A DNA stretch of 64,000 bases from Chitinophagales bacterium (GTDB taxonomy: Bacteria > Bacteroidota > Bacteroidia > Chitinophagales > Chitinophagaceae). The translations under genes were made by a program, and so were the position numbers. Below, one piece after another: positions 1 through 8,534 of this stretch. Numbering within the stretch: the stretch's first letter is position 1; every line of letters starts with the position of its first letter. The notes below the pieces were generated by a model. The model was not told where the DNA came from, searched no databases, and was given only the letters and a program-made list of their open reading frames with translations. The DNA lies in contig JAATFP010000043.1 of assembly GCA_015655125.1 (NCBI GenBank), positions 62,001-126,000 on the forward strand, read 5' to 3'.

Positions 1-1
1 C

Positions 2-145
2 GGAGCAGAATTCACCAAAGCCTGGGCGGTAAAATTCGGGTCGGCCATTTATCCCAATCATTATGCGGTGACCACGCGACTGGTGGAGGTAGAGATGAAA
101 GGCGAAGCGGTGGACACAAATGCGAAACAGGTGGTGAAGAAGTAA
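2..145 (+). CDS. C-terminal end of an unidentified protein (partial)
   Basis: Frame 2 is open from the left edge to a TAA at 143-145, giving the last 47 residues of a protein whose start lies outside the window. The tail is mixed polar and ends in KQVVKK. I see no membrane segment and no motif that identifies a family. It is read in the same direction as the iron permease remnant that begins 40 bases later. The function cannot be stated from this fragment. Confidence 0.5.
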   Translation, partial: GAEFTKAWAVKFGSAIYPNHYAVTTRLVEVEMKGEAVDTNAKQVVKK

Positions 146-185
146 TTTTTATCCGCTATAAAATTATCCATTAAAAAATAATCGT

Positions 186-673
186 ATGAAGAAGAAAAAT
201 GATCCGGCCAGCAAAAGTTTTTTTGAAAAGTTCTCAGCCAAAGCCACCACCCTGGCTGGAAGTACCTATGGATTTTCGGTGCGTTAACCATCGTTGTGCT
301 TTGGGCTGTTTGCGGGCCGATATTTGGGTATTCCGAAACATGGCAATTGGTGATAAATACCGGCACCACAATTATTACTTTTCTTATGGTTTTTTTGATA
401 CAAAAATCGCAGAACAAAGAATCACTGGCGCTACAATTAAAATTGAACGAACTTGTTGCCTCGCATGAATTTGCCAGTAACAGGTTGGTAAATGTGGAGA
501 CGATGACGGAAGATGAACTGAAAGTGATCAGGAAATATTATTCCAGCCTAAGTGCGCTTACCAAAAATGAAGAAAGTTTGCAGCAGTCACATTCAATAGA
601 TGAGGCGAGGGATAATCACGAAAGAAAAAAATATATCGAAGATTCCCTTGCAGGAAGTTTAAAGAAAAAGTAA
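186..673 (+). pseudogene. Low-affinity iron permease family protein, frameshifted
   Basis: The segment from 296 encodes a stretch (TWQLVINTGTTIITFLMVFL, then IQKSQNKESLALQLKLNEL) characteristic of the low-affinity iron permease family, small inner-membrane proteins with two or more helices. The family's N-terminal part lies in another frame: ATG at 186 reads FFEKFSAKATTLAGSTYGF and then stops at 285-287. Moving from the first frame to the second near 270 restores a continuous protein (about GSTY-IFGALTIVVLWAVCGP), so one base appears to be missing there. Either the gene is inactivated or the base is an assembly error. The GTG at 296 is unlikely to be the true start, because it falls inside the first membrane helix. 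Confidence 0.65.
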
Positions 674-694
674 GAATCACTTTAAAATAGTTAT

Positions 695-916
695 ATGAAA
701 ATAATTGCCATTTTATTGCTTGCCGTTGGAATATTAATGCTCGTTTTCCGCGGATTCACTTTTACCCGTGAAAAGAAAGTTGCCGATCTTGGTCCGATCG
801 GGATCAATAAAAAAGAAAACAAAACCATCGGCTGGCCCGTTTATGCTGGCGCCATTGCTATGGCCGCAGGTGTGTTTATGTTGCTGCCGGTACGGGGGAA
901 GAGGAAGATTAATTGA
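695..916 (+). CDS. Small two-helix membrane protein (DUF3185-like)
   Basis: This 73-residue protein has a hydrophobic N-terminal helix at about residues 3-20 (IIAILLLAVGILMLVF), a charged middle containing DLGPIGINKKENKTIGWP, and a second helix at about 48-66, ending in a basic tail. That layout matches a widespread family of tiny inner-membrane proteins of unknown role (DUF3185-like, recalled rather than searched). It starts 21 bases after the iron permease remnant and may share its transcript. No catalytic residue can be named. Confidence 0.65.
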   Translation: MKIIAILLLAVGILMLVFRGFTFTREKKVADLGPIGINKKENKTIGWPVYAGAIAMAAGVFMLLPVRGKRKIN

Positions 917-989
917 GCATTAGAACAAAGGTTTAGCAGAGTAAGGAAATAATTATTCTTTTTGAAGATCTCTCCATTCGGGCTTTCAT

Positions 990-2393
990 TCATTCGTCCA
1001 ACTTGATATCGCGCTCATTGTCCCAGTTTGCTTTCACTGCCAGTTTTTGTTTCAGGTTTATTGTTGTTTCGGGCTGAATGTTTTTGCTGAAATTACCGGG
1101 ATCCCAAACACCGTTGTTGTTTTCATCGTACAATATCCGGATGCCGTATTCGCCGGGTGTGAAGCGCCGGTCGCTCCATTCATTGCCTGCAAGCGGGTAT
1201 GAATATTTTACCGCTGTTCCTTCAAGCAGCAGTAACAGCGGGTGCTTTTTAAGGTCGAGTCCGGAAAAACGCAATATCACTTTTGCATAATCTTCTTCAC
1301 GTTTTGTGATGAAACGGATGGTGTCGCTTTTTGCGAGGCTGTTGTTCAAAGAATCTGCAGCGGCATCTTTTTCCACAATAAGTCTGTAATTGGTTTCCGG
1401 AAGCCATGGGGCAGCGATCGAAAGGATCTTTCTCGTGCTATCGAGTGTGGTTCTGGTGGCGGAAATGCGATGGAAGTTCGTATCGGTCAGGATAAATTTT
1501 GTAGAATCGATCTTAACAGGGTTATTGAAGTTGAGCACCAGCGGCAGCAAAAGATCCTGGTTGTTTGCCTGCGCCACGTATTTCAATTTTTTTTCCAATA
1601 CAGGCTTTGGGGCCGGTGCTTTTCCCGTGAGGAGATTTTCCACGGCTTTTTCCTGTTGAAAGGCAAATAGCGTTGGTGCCGAAGAGCTGTCGGCAGTAAT
1701 GGAAATATCTTTATTGTTCTGCGTAAAAGCGAATGTTTCGAATTTAGAATTGTAAAACTTGTTACCATCGCCGTCTTTCAACGCGTACAATTTGAATGTA
1801 CCTGCGGGGAGATATTTGAATTCGAAACTTCCGTCACTTTTTATACGCGTCATATAATCGGGGCGCCGGTTTTGAACAGCAGTATCATCGGCATTCCTAA
1901 ATAATATGGCCACCATGGTACTGTCACCTACACCGGTTTCAGCCATCAAAACCTTGCCCGATAATTTGAGCGAATCTATCGTATTTCCGGTTGAAAAAAC
2001 ATACGTAAATTCTTTGAATACATTTCCTTCGTTCACGTCGCGGATGCTGTTGCCGAAATTGATGGCATAGGTGGTATTCGGTTGCAACGTATCCTTCAGC
2101 TTTACGGTAATTGTCTTCAGATTGTAGCGTACTTCGGGCATATTTTTTTGAACGGGTGTCACCAATACGTTTTGCTGCACATCCATCACTTCCACATATT
2201 CATTGAAGTTGAGGTTAACTTTATTGCCAGTTACATTTGTTGCAAATTCTTCGGGTGAGGATTTAACAAGCAATGGTGCCAGCGAATCCTTATCACCGCC
2301 GGTTGGCATGCCAATCTGCGCACAACCACTGTTGGTAATGCTGACGCTGTAGAATATTAAAACTATACCGAGGAAAACAAGTGTTTTATACAT
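990..2393 (-). CDS. Ig-like (Big_5-type) domain lipoprotein
   Basis: The 467-residue product begins with a hydrophobic signal segment ending in a lipobox-like SGC at about residues 22-24, so it is probably a lipoprotein. The mature part opens with GGDKDSLAP and PxxxxxNVTGNKVNLNFNEYV, the pattern of a bacterial Ig-like (Big_5/SbsA-like) domain at about 37-140. A carboxypeptidase-regulatory-like beta region (GSFEFKYLPAGTFKLYALKD) follows near 185-210, and a further beta-rich region lies toward the C-terminus. Proteins of this layout are common single-copy surface lipoproteins in Bacteroidetes and have no defined biochemical role. The gene is transcribed away from the helicase gene's stop region in the same direction. 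Confidence 0.75.
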   Translation of the reverse strand: MYKTLVFLGIVLIFYSVSITNSGCAQIGMPTGGDKDSLAPLLVKSSPEEFATNVTGNKVNLNFNEYVEVMDVQQNVLVTPVQKNMPEVRYNLKTITVKLKDTLQPNTTYAINFGNSIRDVNEGNVFKEFTYVFSTGNTIDSLKLSGKVLMAETGVGDSTMVAILFRNADDTAVQNRRPDYMTRIKSDGSFEFKYLPAGTFKLYALKDGDGNKFYNSKFETFAFTQNNKDISITADSSSAPTLFAFQQEKAVENLLTGKAPAPKPVLEKKLKYVAQANNQDLLLPLVLNFNNPVKIDSTKFILTDTNFHRISATRTTLDSTRKILSIAAPWLPETNYRLIVEKDAAADSLNNSLAKSDTIRFITKREEDYAKVILRFSGLDLKKHPLLLLLEGTAVKYSYPLAGNEWSDRRFTPGEYGIRILYDENNNGVWDPGNFSKNIQPETTINLKQKLAVKANWDNERDIKLDE

Positions 2394-2443
2394 GAATGAA
2401 TGGGCGGTTGAAAATTTATGTGAAGGTAGGTCAATGAATAATT

Positions 2444-2533
2444 AATAGTGAATAATTAATAATGCCTTTACATTTCAGGCGGCGGCGTGACGGCAATGCT
2501 TTTAAAGCGGTAAAAAATTAATTATTCACTATT
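2444..2533. repeat. AT-rich inverted repeat (17-bp arms)
   Basis: AATAGTGAATAATTAAT at 2444-2460 is repeated in inverted form at 2517-2533. The right arm runs over the stop codon of the helicase gene. Similar strings (TTTAATAGTGAATAATG) occur again near 7398-7412, so this looks like a dispersed intergenic element rather than a terminator. Confidence 0.5.
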
Positions 2534-5500
2534 CATCTTCCTCCAGATCATGCAGCGCCACCGCAAGTTTATTATCTTTTACAAAGTTGCACCACCTGCA
2601 ATCTTCTTTTCCGCAGCCGGTATAAAATTCGCGGTTCTGGATCTTTTGCCATGTATCGGTAAGTTGTTGCGTTACCGTCTGTGTGTCTGCGGGTGTGATG
2701 ACGATCTTTTCTTTCCTGTATTCTTTTTTCTTGTCGGGTTCTATGAAGTCGAATTCCGTACTGATCACGTTCCAGTCTTTTTGCCGGTAATTATCGATCA
2801 GCAATTTATAAAATACTGCCTGCCGCCAGTAATCGCCACCATTCGGATCGTTGTCGTGCGGCGGTTTTAACTTTGGCAGCGCATTATCGATGTTACCGCT
2901 TTTGTAATCCACTACATTTACGTTGCGCCCGTCAAATTCAAGTTTATCCAATTTTCCTTTCAGCGGAACACCGTTTACCACCACGCCGCGGATATTGCGT
3001 TCTACGGCCACTACCTTGTTCCACGTACCTACATATTTGTCATAATAGTTGCGCAGCACTTCTTCCCCGTATTCCATGCGCCTTGCAAAGGCTTCGCGCG
3101 TAAAATTTTCGCGATGCCGGTTCATGTACCATCTGAAATCTTCCACCATTTCTTCTTTTGGTGGGAAACGTTCCTTTTGCCCGTCCTGCATTTTGTGAAA
3201 CAATTTTTCTACGGCATAATGTATGGCGCTACCAAATTCCGTTGCTTCATTTTTTCCCGAAGGAATGCGGATGAGGTTCTTGTAGTAGAAGCCAAGCGGG
3301 CAATCGAGGTAGGCGCTGAGTGCCGTGACGTTCATCACAAATTTTTCCAGTAGCGCCGAGATAAAGTCTTCTTCCGAATGTTCGATCTCCGGCGATTGCG
3401 CAGAGAACTGTAGTTCCTGAAACTCCAGTATTTCAGGCCCTGGAACCGTCACGTATTCTACAGGAAGATGATGCTCTTGTTGTATTTCTTCGATGAACAT
3501 AGAGGGTTCCATTTCCTTTCCATCGTTCTTGTATTTTGCATAAGAAATGTATAGATGCTTTTCTGCCCGCGTCAACGCTACATAAAACAATCGGCGCAAT
3601 TCTTCTTCATCGCTGCCGGTAGGCAATGATGCAAACATCGTATCGGGGAATTTATAGCCGCCGCCGGGTTTTCGTTTCTTTTCCCACGCCGGAGCATTCA
3701 CGCCTGCAAAAAAAACGTGTTCAAATTCGAGTCCCTTGCTTCCGTGCGCAGTAAGCAGGTTTACGCCTTTCTCACTTCCGGAAACCTGTACCAGCGGTAG
3801 TTTCAGATCTTCCTTTTCCATCAGTTCGATGATGTCAACCAGTCCCGCAAGATCGAGGAATGAATTCCTTGCTGTTTCTTCTTTGATAAAATCAAACAAG
3901 CCGGTCAGCAATTGCATCAATGTAATCTTATCATTGCTTTGCATTACATATGAAAGTACGCCTGCGTTTCGGATGATGTTTTCAAACAATTGTTGCAGTG
4001 TAACATTGGACACATTGGCGATCAGTTGCTCGTAAATAAAACTGAAATTTTTCAATTGCCCGTTCATGCCTTTATCAAAAAGATCTTTCGGTGGCGAGGT
4101 TGATTTGTCGTACAACAGCCGCCGGATCGAAGTAAGTTCGCCACTGTATCGCTTGTTGTTCACTTCCACCGTAATCTTTGCAATTTCGATCGGTGGAATT
4201 TTATAAAAATCAAAATGCAGAATTTCGAATAGCATTTCGTCGCAGCCATACGGGATGTCATGTTCGGCATTCAGGTATCTTAAAATTTTGATAAGTTTTT
4301 TTGCAAACGGATGCTGAAGGATATTCAGGCTTCGCTTGCTGAAAACAGGAATATGTTTTAACCTGAAATAACCAGCCAGCTCATCACCGTATTTATTTTC
4401 TTTGTAGATAACAGCGATTTTTCCGGGCGCAATTTGTTGTTCTAATAAGCTATTTACTTTGTTGGTAATGGCAGCCATTTCATCCTTTACGGAATTGTAT
4501 TCGGTGATGACGGGCAGATGGGTTAATTCTTTCAATCCTTCCCGTGAAGAGATCAGGTCTTTCGTTAGGCCAGGCATCTTCCTGATAAGCCGCTCCTCAT
4601 TTCTGCCGATCAGTGTTTTCGATATATCGAGGATCGGCTGTGTGCTGCGGTAATTATCAGACAGTACAACGGTTTTCAGGTCGTTCACATACCTGTCCCT
4701 GAATGCATTCATGTTTTCCACGTTGGCACCCTGGAAACGATAAATGCTCTGGTCATCGTCGCCTACAACAAATACATTCGGCTGGTCCCAATAGCTGATG
4801 AGTAGTTGAACGATGCGATTTTGCGTACCGCTCGTGTCCTGAAATTCATCCACCAATATATATTGAAATTTTTCCTGGTAATCGGCAAGTACAGAGGGAT
4901 TTTCTTCAAATACTTTGATCACCCAGTTGATCATGTCATCAAAATCGTAGCGGTTACGCTGGCGCATAAGCGCCTGGTAATTTTCAAACTCGTTTACCGC
5001 AGCCCGAAGTTTCTCCATTTTTTCCGATTCCTGGTCGATCTTGTCTTGCTTGAGATCGCCGGCATTAAACTGTTTATATTTTCGTTTGTAAATGTATTCG
5101 TCGCGCAGCGGCAGGTCCGCGATGTATTCATCAATTTTCGCAGCAATGAATTCCGGTTTCCAGCCTTCTCTTTTCATGGCGGAAAAAAGTGTGCGCAGGT
5201 TGTTGATTTCGAAATAAACATCACCGCGGTATCGTTTCAGCGGATGCTCTTTTTTAAACTGATCGATGAGCGTTTTAAAAAGCTGGATATTCTCCAGTTC
5301 GGAAATAGCGTCGAGGGAGTTTTTTTCAAAGAGATGGAGGTTATCCTGGATCACGTCGTTGCAAAATGCATGAAAAGTATAAATGTTCACTTTGTAGGCA
5401 TCTGCATTAATAAAGCTCACGAGTCTCCTGCGCATGGCGATGGCGCCGGCATCGGTATAAGTAAGGCAGAGAATATTTTCAGGAAGTGCGTCGGTGTCGA

Positions 5501-5669
5501 GCAAAATTTTCCCGATGCGTGCCGCAAGAATTTGCGTTTTGCCCGTACCGGGGCCGGCAATCACCATCACCGGTCCTTCGATCGTATCCACGGCAATGCG
5601 TTGCTGGGCGTTGAGTTTATCGTATTCTTCGGTGAATTTTTGCTGAAGGGACTGTCGGTAATTCTGCAT
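2529..5669 (-). CDS. UvrD/PcrA-type ATP-dependent helicase fused to RecB-like Fe-S nuclease
   Basis: This 1046-residue enzyme is a superfamily 1A DNA helicase with a C-terminal PD-(D/E)xK nuclease domain, expected to act in DNA repair or recombination. The Walker A motif GPGTGKT is at residues 39-45 and a DEFQDT Walker B lies near residue 270. QSIYRFQGA, the motif V stretch TAHGSKGLEF and the motif VI stretch FYVALTRAEKHLY follow in order. The nuclease part begins with SAYLDCPLGFYYKNL, contains GSAIHYAVEKLF and VDYKSGN, and ends with CGKEDCRWCNF. One upstream cysteine plus a CxxC-type cluster is the 4Fe-4S arrangement of AddB/Cas4-like nucleases. The gene stands alone. A TACCTTTG element ends only 4 bases before the ATG, so the mRNA may be leaderless. 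Confidence 0.9.
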   Translation of the reverse strand: MQNYRQSLQQKFTEEYDKLNAQQRIAVDTIEGPVMVIAGPGTGKTQILAARIGKILLDTDALPENILCLTYTDAGAIAMRRRLVSFINADAYKVNIYTFHAFCNDVIQDNLHLFEKNSLDAISELENIQLFKTLIDQFKKEHPLKRYRGDVYFEINNLRTLFSAMKREGWKPEFIAAKIDEYIADLPLRDEYIYKRKYKQFNAGDLKQDKIDQESEKMEKLRAAVNEFENYQALMRQRNRYDFDDMINWVIKVFEENPSVLADYQEKFQYILVDEFQDTSGTQNRIVQLLISYWDQPNVFVVGDDDQSIYRFQGANVENMNAFRDRYVNDLKTVVLSDNYRSTQPILDISKTLIGRNEERLIRKMPGLTKDLISSREGLKELTHLPVITEYNSVKDEMAAITNKVNSLLEQQIAPGKIAVIYKENKYGDELAGYFRLKHIPVFSKRSLNILQHPFAKKLIKILRYLNAEHDIPYGCDEMLFEILHFDFYKIPPIEIAKITVEVNNKRYSGELTSIRRLLYDKSTSPPKDLFDKGMNGQLKNFSFIYEQLIANVSNVTLQQLFENIIRNAGVLSYVMQSNDKITLMQLLTGLFDFIKEETARNSFLDLAGLVDIIELMEKEDLKLPLVQVSGSEKGVNLLTAHGSKGLEFEHVFFAGVNAPAWEKKRKPGGGYKFPDTMFASLPTGSDEEELRRLFYVALTRAEKHLYISYAKYKNDGKEMEPSMFIEEIQQEHHLPVEYVTVPGPEILEFQELQFSAQSPEIEHSEEDFISALLEKFVMNVTALSAYLDCPLGFYYKNLIRIPSGKNEATEFGSAIHYAVEKLFHKMQDGQKERFPPKEEMVEDFRWYMNRHRENFTREAFARRMEYGEEVLRNYYDKYVGTWNKVVAVERNIRGVVVNGVPLKGKLDKLEFDGRNVNVVDYKSGNIDNALPKLKPPHDNDPNGGDYWRQAVFYKLLIDNYRQKDWNVISTEFDFIEPDKKKEYRKEKIVITPADTQTVTQQLTDTWQKIQNREFYTGCGKEDCRWCNFVKDNKLAVALHDLEEDE

Positions 5670-5673
5670 AAAT

Positions 5674-5681
5674 CAAAGGTA
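5674..5681 (-). promoter_or_regulatory. Putative -7 element TACCTTTG of the helicase gene
   Basis: Read on the minus strand this is TACCTTTG, a full match to the Bacteroidetes -7 consensus TAnnTTTG. It is followed by only four bases before the helicase ATG at 5669. I see no clear -33 TTTG at ideal distance. Confidence 0.45.
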
Positions 5682-5750
5682 GGAAGTACTGTAGATAAAA
5701 ATATACTTTACCTACAGACAGCAGTTTTAAGCAGGGATGTATGTTATAAA

Positions 5751-5779
5751 AATCCCTCACCGTTTAGGGGTGAGGGATT
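5751..5779 (-). terminator. Rho-independent terminator of the 5794-6678 gene
   Basis: A perfect 11-bp stem (AATCCCTCACC with GGTGAGGGATT) encloses a 7-base loop. On the minus strand it is followed by a run of five T. It lies just after the stop of the membrane protein gene and before the helicase promoter. Confidence 0.75.
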
Positions 5780-5793
5780 AAAGTTTTGGACAA

Positions 5794-6678
5794 TTAAGAA
5801 TTCAATGCTTTTCCCCTGGGCGCACTTTCGCCTTCGTTGATATGCCTATCATCTGGCGGTGGAGGCGGTGGTGGTGGCGGCGGCGGCTGGGCCGGTACGT
5901 TTGGATCGTTTTCTGTCATATTGGTGTAATTAAGATTATAAATATAACTGCATTTACAATTTAATGTTTTTCCTTGATTTTTCTTTATTACCGGTATGGG
6001 AAAAGACGTTGACGTTACCGGGCCAGGCTGCGGTGTTGTGCATGAGCAATCAATACATACCGGAATTTTCAGGGAGTCGTAATTTAATTTTATGCCCGAT
6101 ACAACTTCAATTTTTTGATTTTTTTCGCTTTTTATAAAATAATTGAAAACAAAGGGGATAAAGGATGCTAGGAGAATTCCCAACGAAAAAAGAATTTGTT
6201 TTTTACACAAGAATAAATTCGCAGACCTTTCGTCATTTATTTTCATGTTCTCTGTTGTTGTCTTGCAATATCTTTCTGTGAGGTATTCTTTTAATTTTAA
6301 ATGAGATTTCTGTTCTGCCTGTTTTTCAGACAAACCGGTGCCGATGTAATGAAGTTTGAAACGTTGAAAATAGTCTTCAAGAGATTCAGGAAAAGCCAGA
6401 TATGCGTACGGGGTCTCTTTTTTTTGTAATACCAGGTATGCCCGTAGCAAATAATAGATGCTTCTTAGCAAATAAAAAGTTCCGGCTAATAATAATAGAA
6501 TAAAAATATCCGTGAGTATTCGATTGGTGTTGAAATCAAATGTTGACAGATAAAAATAGATGCCGGTTGCCAATACTGAAATAATTCCAATGGGTATCGT
6601 AAGGCTATTTCCAAGTTCATTTTTTCTCTCAAATTCCTTCTGGTAAAATTCTTTATAAATATCAAGTCTGTTCATCAA
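5794..6678 (-). CDS. Uncharacterised membrane protein with poly-proline C-terminal tail
   Basis: The 294-residue product starts MNRLDIYKEFYQKEFERKNE, an amphipathic lead-in. Two close membrane helices follow at about 26-45 and 54-80, then a charged cytosolic stretch with EDYFQRF and KLKEYLTERY, then a third helix at about 163-185. The C-terminal part has a small cysteine-containing segment (CIDCSC) and an uninterrupted tract of eleven prolines near residues 265-277. I do not recognise the family with certainty. The two-helix-plus-third-helix layout resembles SLATT/S-2TM-type membrane modules, but that is only an impression. The coding strand is more A+T rich than its neighbours and the gene has its own terminator, which fits an accessory gene. 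Confidence 0.6.
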   Translation of the reverse strand: MMNRLDIYKEFYQKEFERKNELGNSLTIPIGIISVLATGIYFYLSTFDFNTNRILTDIFILLLLAGTFYLLRSIYYLLRAYLVLQKKETPYAYLAFPESLEDYFQRFKLHYIGTGLSEKQAEQKSHLKLKEYLTERYCKTTTENMKINDERSANLFLCKKQILFSLGILLASFIPFVFNYFIKSEKNQKIEVVSGIKLNYDSLKIPVCIDCSCTTPQPGPVTSTSFPIPVIKKNQGKTLNCKCSYIYNLNYTNMTENDPNVPAQPPPPPPPPPPPDDRHINEGESAPRGKALNS

Positions 6679-6912
6679 TTTCAGGTAATAATCAATTATT
6701 GCTTATTGTAGGGATGGCTATAATAAGAGCGTGTATTTGAATTAAAAATAAATCGGGTGAAAAAACAACAACACTTTCATAGTGAAAATCATTAAGGGTA
6801 CGGTTATGTAAGTCTATGACAAATAAAGATAAAATGCAATAGTTAAAATAAAAACTTTCATAATTTTATTCTTTTGAGAACAGGTGTATGTGCTCTTTGT
6901 TTAATCTCAATT

Positions 6913-7380
6913 ATGAGTAAAATATATTCCTTCAAAAAAGTTCAGATCATCCCTGCAACGTTGGCTGCTGTATGGGATTTTTTCAGTGACCCTTCAAAGC
7001 TGCAGCAGATCACGCCGCCAGATATGGGCTTTACCGTAACCTCTTCTTCCGGTAGTAATAAGATATATGCAGGGCAGATCATCGAATATAAAGTAAAGCC
7101 GTTGCTCGGCATTCCGTTATATTGGATGACGGAGATTACGCATGTGGAAGATCAGCGATTTTTTACAGACGAGCAGCGTTTTGGACCATATAGTTTCTGG
7201 CACCATCAGCATCATTTTAAGGAAGTGGATGGTGGTGTAGAAATGACGGATATCGTACATTATAAGATACCGTTCTGGTTTATAGGAGATGTTGCAAACG
7301 CGTTGTTCGTGCGGAGTAAATTGAAAAAGATTTTTGATTTTAGAAAGCAAGTCATTGAAAGCATGAATTGGAGAAATTAG
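6913..7380 (+). CDS. SRPBCC-family ligand-binding protein
   Basis: The 155-residue protein has the START/SRPBCC shape: an N-terminal strand (IYSFKKVQIIP), the helix TLAAVWDFFSDPSKLQQITPP, several beta strands (IIEYKVKPLLGIPLYWMTEI, then WHHQHHFKEVDGGVEMTDIV) and a long C-terminal helix. This fold covers small hydrophobic ligands; a cell-division-inhibitor-like subgroup shares the DFFSDPxxLxxITPP pattern. The ligand cannot be inferred. I chose the ATG at 6913 over the TTG at 6874 because the conserved strand begins there and the extra residues look unrelated. It converges on the TPR gene. Confidence 0.8.
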   Translation: MSKIYSFKKVQIIPATLAAVWDFFSDPSKLQQITPPDMGFTVTSSSGSNKIYAGQIIEYKVKPLLGIPLYWMTEITHVEDQRFFTDEQRFGPYSFWHHQHHFKEVDGGVEMTDIVHYKIPFWFIGDVANALFVRSKLKKIFDFRKQVIESMNWRN

Positions 7381-7421
7381 TATTTAATAAGCGATATTTA
7401 ATAGTGAATAATGTTTTAAAC

Positions 7422-7454
7422 TCAAAGAGGCAACGATTTTCGCTGCCTCTTTGA
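7422..7454. terminator. Hairpin between convergent genes
   Basis: TCAAAGAGGCA at 7422-7432 pairs perfectly with TGCCTCTTTGA at 7444-7454 around an 11-base loop. It sits between the convergent SRPBCC and TPR genes. The A/T-rich flanks could let it act in both directions, although neither T run is long. Confidence 0.55.
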
Positions 7455-7494
7455 ATAACTATCTTAATTATTCGTTATTAATTATTGATTTAAA

Positions 7495-8151
7495 TTAACC
7501 CGGCATTCTGGTAATATATTTCTCGATCTGCTTGATCTGGTCAACGATCTGCGGAGTGGTGGCTTTAAAGCTTTTGGCTTTCTTAAAATAATCCTTCGCT
7601 GCACGGAATTCTCGTTTGTTCATCATGATGGAACAAAGCTGAAGATAAGCCGCAGCGTTGTTTTCCTTGTCCGGTAACCCGGCACGGATCGCCTGGCGAA
7701 TGTAAGATTCGGCTTCTTTGATATTGCCTTTCTGCATCTGCAGCATGCCCATTTGTAATTTATTGGGACCGTCGGCTGCTTTTGTAAGCTGGCCGCCGCC
7801 GAGGGCGATGCTTTGCTTCATATGTTTTTCAGCGCTGTCGTAGTCCTGATCCACCATGGCAAGATTTCCTTTGATGGTATAATACACAGAGCGCATCGGT
7901 TTGATGAGCAACTTTGGGAACATGATGCCATCCACCACTTTTTTAGCACCTTCCATATCACCTTCTTCCATATAAGTCTGAATGAGGCGCATCGGGCCAA
8001 ATAAAAAATGCCCTACGATCAACACAACTCCCACCAGGTACAAGATGAAAGATGGCCAGAAACTCGTTTGATAATTTACAAAAATAGCTGCCGCGAGGAA
8101 AACGACCCCCAGCCATAGCCGATACTTTATTATAGTGTTCATCCACTTCAT
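7495..8151 (-). CDS. TPR-repeat membrane-anchored protein
   Basis: The 218-residue product has two N-terminal membrane helices (about 8-26 and 30-50). A soluble part follows made of tetratricopeptide-like helix pairs: GNLAMVDQDYDSAEKHMKQS, then MQKGNIKEAESYIRQAI, then MMNKREFRAAKDYFKKA. TPR arrays serve protein-protein contacts, here on the cytoplasmic face if both helices cross the membrane. It is a single gene with its own TATCTTTG element 40 bases upstream. The partner is unknown. Confidence 0.8.
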   Translation of the reverse strand: MKWMNTIIKYRLWLGVVFLAAAIFVNYQTSFWPSFILYLVGVVLIVGHFLFGPMRLIQTYMEEGDMEGAKKVVDGIMFPKLLIKPMRSVYYTIKGNLAMVDQDYDSAEKHMKQSIALGGGQLTKAADGPNKLQMGMLQMQKGNIKEAESYIRQAIRAGLPDKENNAAAYLQLCSIMMNKREFRAAKDYFKKAKSFKATTPQIVDQIKQIEKYITRMPG

Positions 8152-8190
8152 ACACGAAAGTTTACCGTTTTAAACAAATTTAACGGGGGG

Positions 8191-8198
8191 CAAAGATA
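8191..8198 (-). promoter_or_regulatory. Putative -7 element TATCTTTG of the TPR gene
   Basis: The minus strand reads TATCTTTG, a full match to TAnnTTTG, 40 bases before the TPR gene ATG. A second candidate, TAAATTTG, lies closer to the start. I see no convincing -33 partner at ideal spacing. Confidence 0.4.
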
Positions 8199-8346
8199 CA
8201 ATAAGGACGGACAATTTAAATTTTAGACGCTTGATTTGGAGAAAACATTATTTTTGCCGTCCAAAATAGATGAATAAGTCTAAGGCAAATAAGTAAAATT
8301 GATATCTGGCTACCTTCAGCAATTTTCAAACTTGCTTATTTCTTCA

Positions 8347-8418
8347 GGTCCCGTAGTTCAATGGATAGAATAGAAGTTTCCTAAACTTTAGATGCAAGTT
8401 CGATTCTTGCCGGGACCA
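8347..8418 (+). tRNA. tRNA-Arg (anticodon CCT)
   Basis: A cloverleaf can be drawn. The acceptor GGTCCCG (8347-8353) pairs with CGGGACC (8411-8417), followed by discriminator A. The D stem is GTTC/GAAT. The anticodon stem GAAGT/ACTTT encloses loop TTCCTAA with anticodon CCT, and the T arm contains GTTCGATTC. CCA is not fully encoded. A strong terminator follows directly, and a recombinase remnant faces the gene 117 bases downstream. Confidence 0.93.
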
Positions 8419-8421
8419 CCC

Positions 8422-8467
8422 AACCGGAATTTCTGAAAATCACTTCAGAACTTCCGGTTTCTTTTTC
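8422..8467 (+). terminator. Terminator of the tRNA-Arg gene
   Basis: AACCGGAA then TTCTGAA pair with TTCAGAA and TTCCGGTT, with one internal mismatch and a six-base loop, followed by TTTCTTTTTC. It directly follows the tRNA. Confidence 0.8.
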
Positions 8468-8534
8468 CCCTGTATTGCCCTGCAGGCGGGCAATCAGGGA
8501 AAATACACTATTCATTTTTGTGGTTCGAGGTTGG

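Noticed and set aside
199..468. 89-residue plus-strand frame over the iron permease
   Set aside because: It lies in a third frame relative to both permease segments and resembles no family.
4806..5840. 344-residue open frame on the plus strand
   Set aside because: It is antisense to the helicase gene over nearly its full length. Its residues are low-complexity hydrophobic and basic, and no family motif is present.
5840..5890. GGCGGT-rich simple repeat
   Set aside because: It is the coding sequence for the poly-proline tail of the membrane protein, not a separate element.
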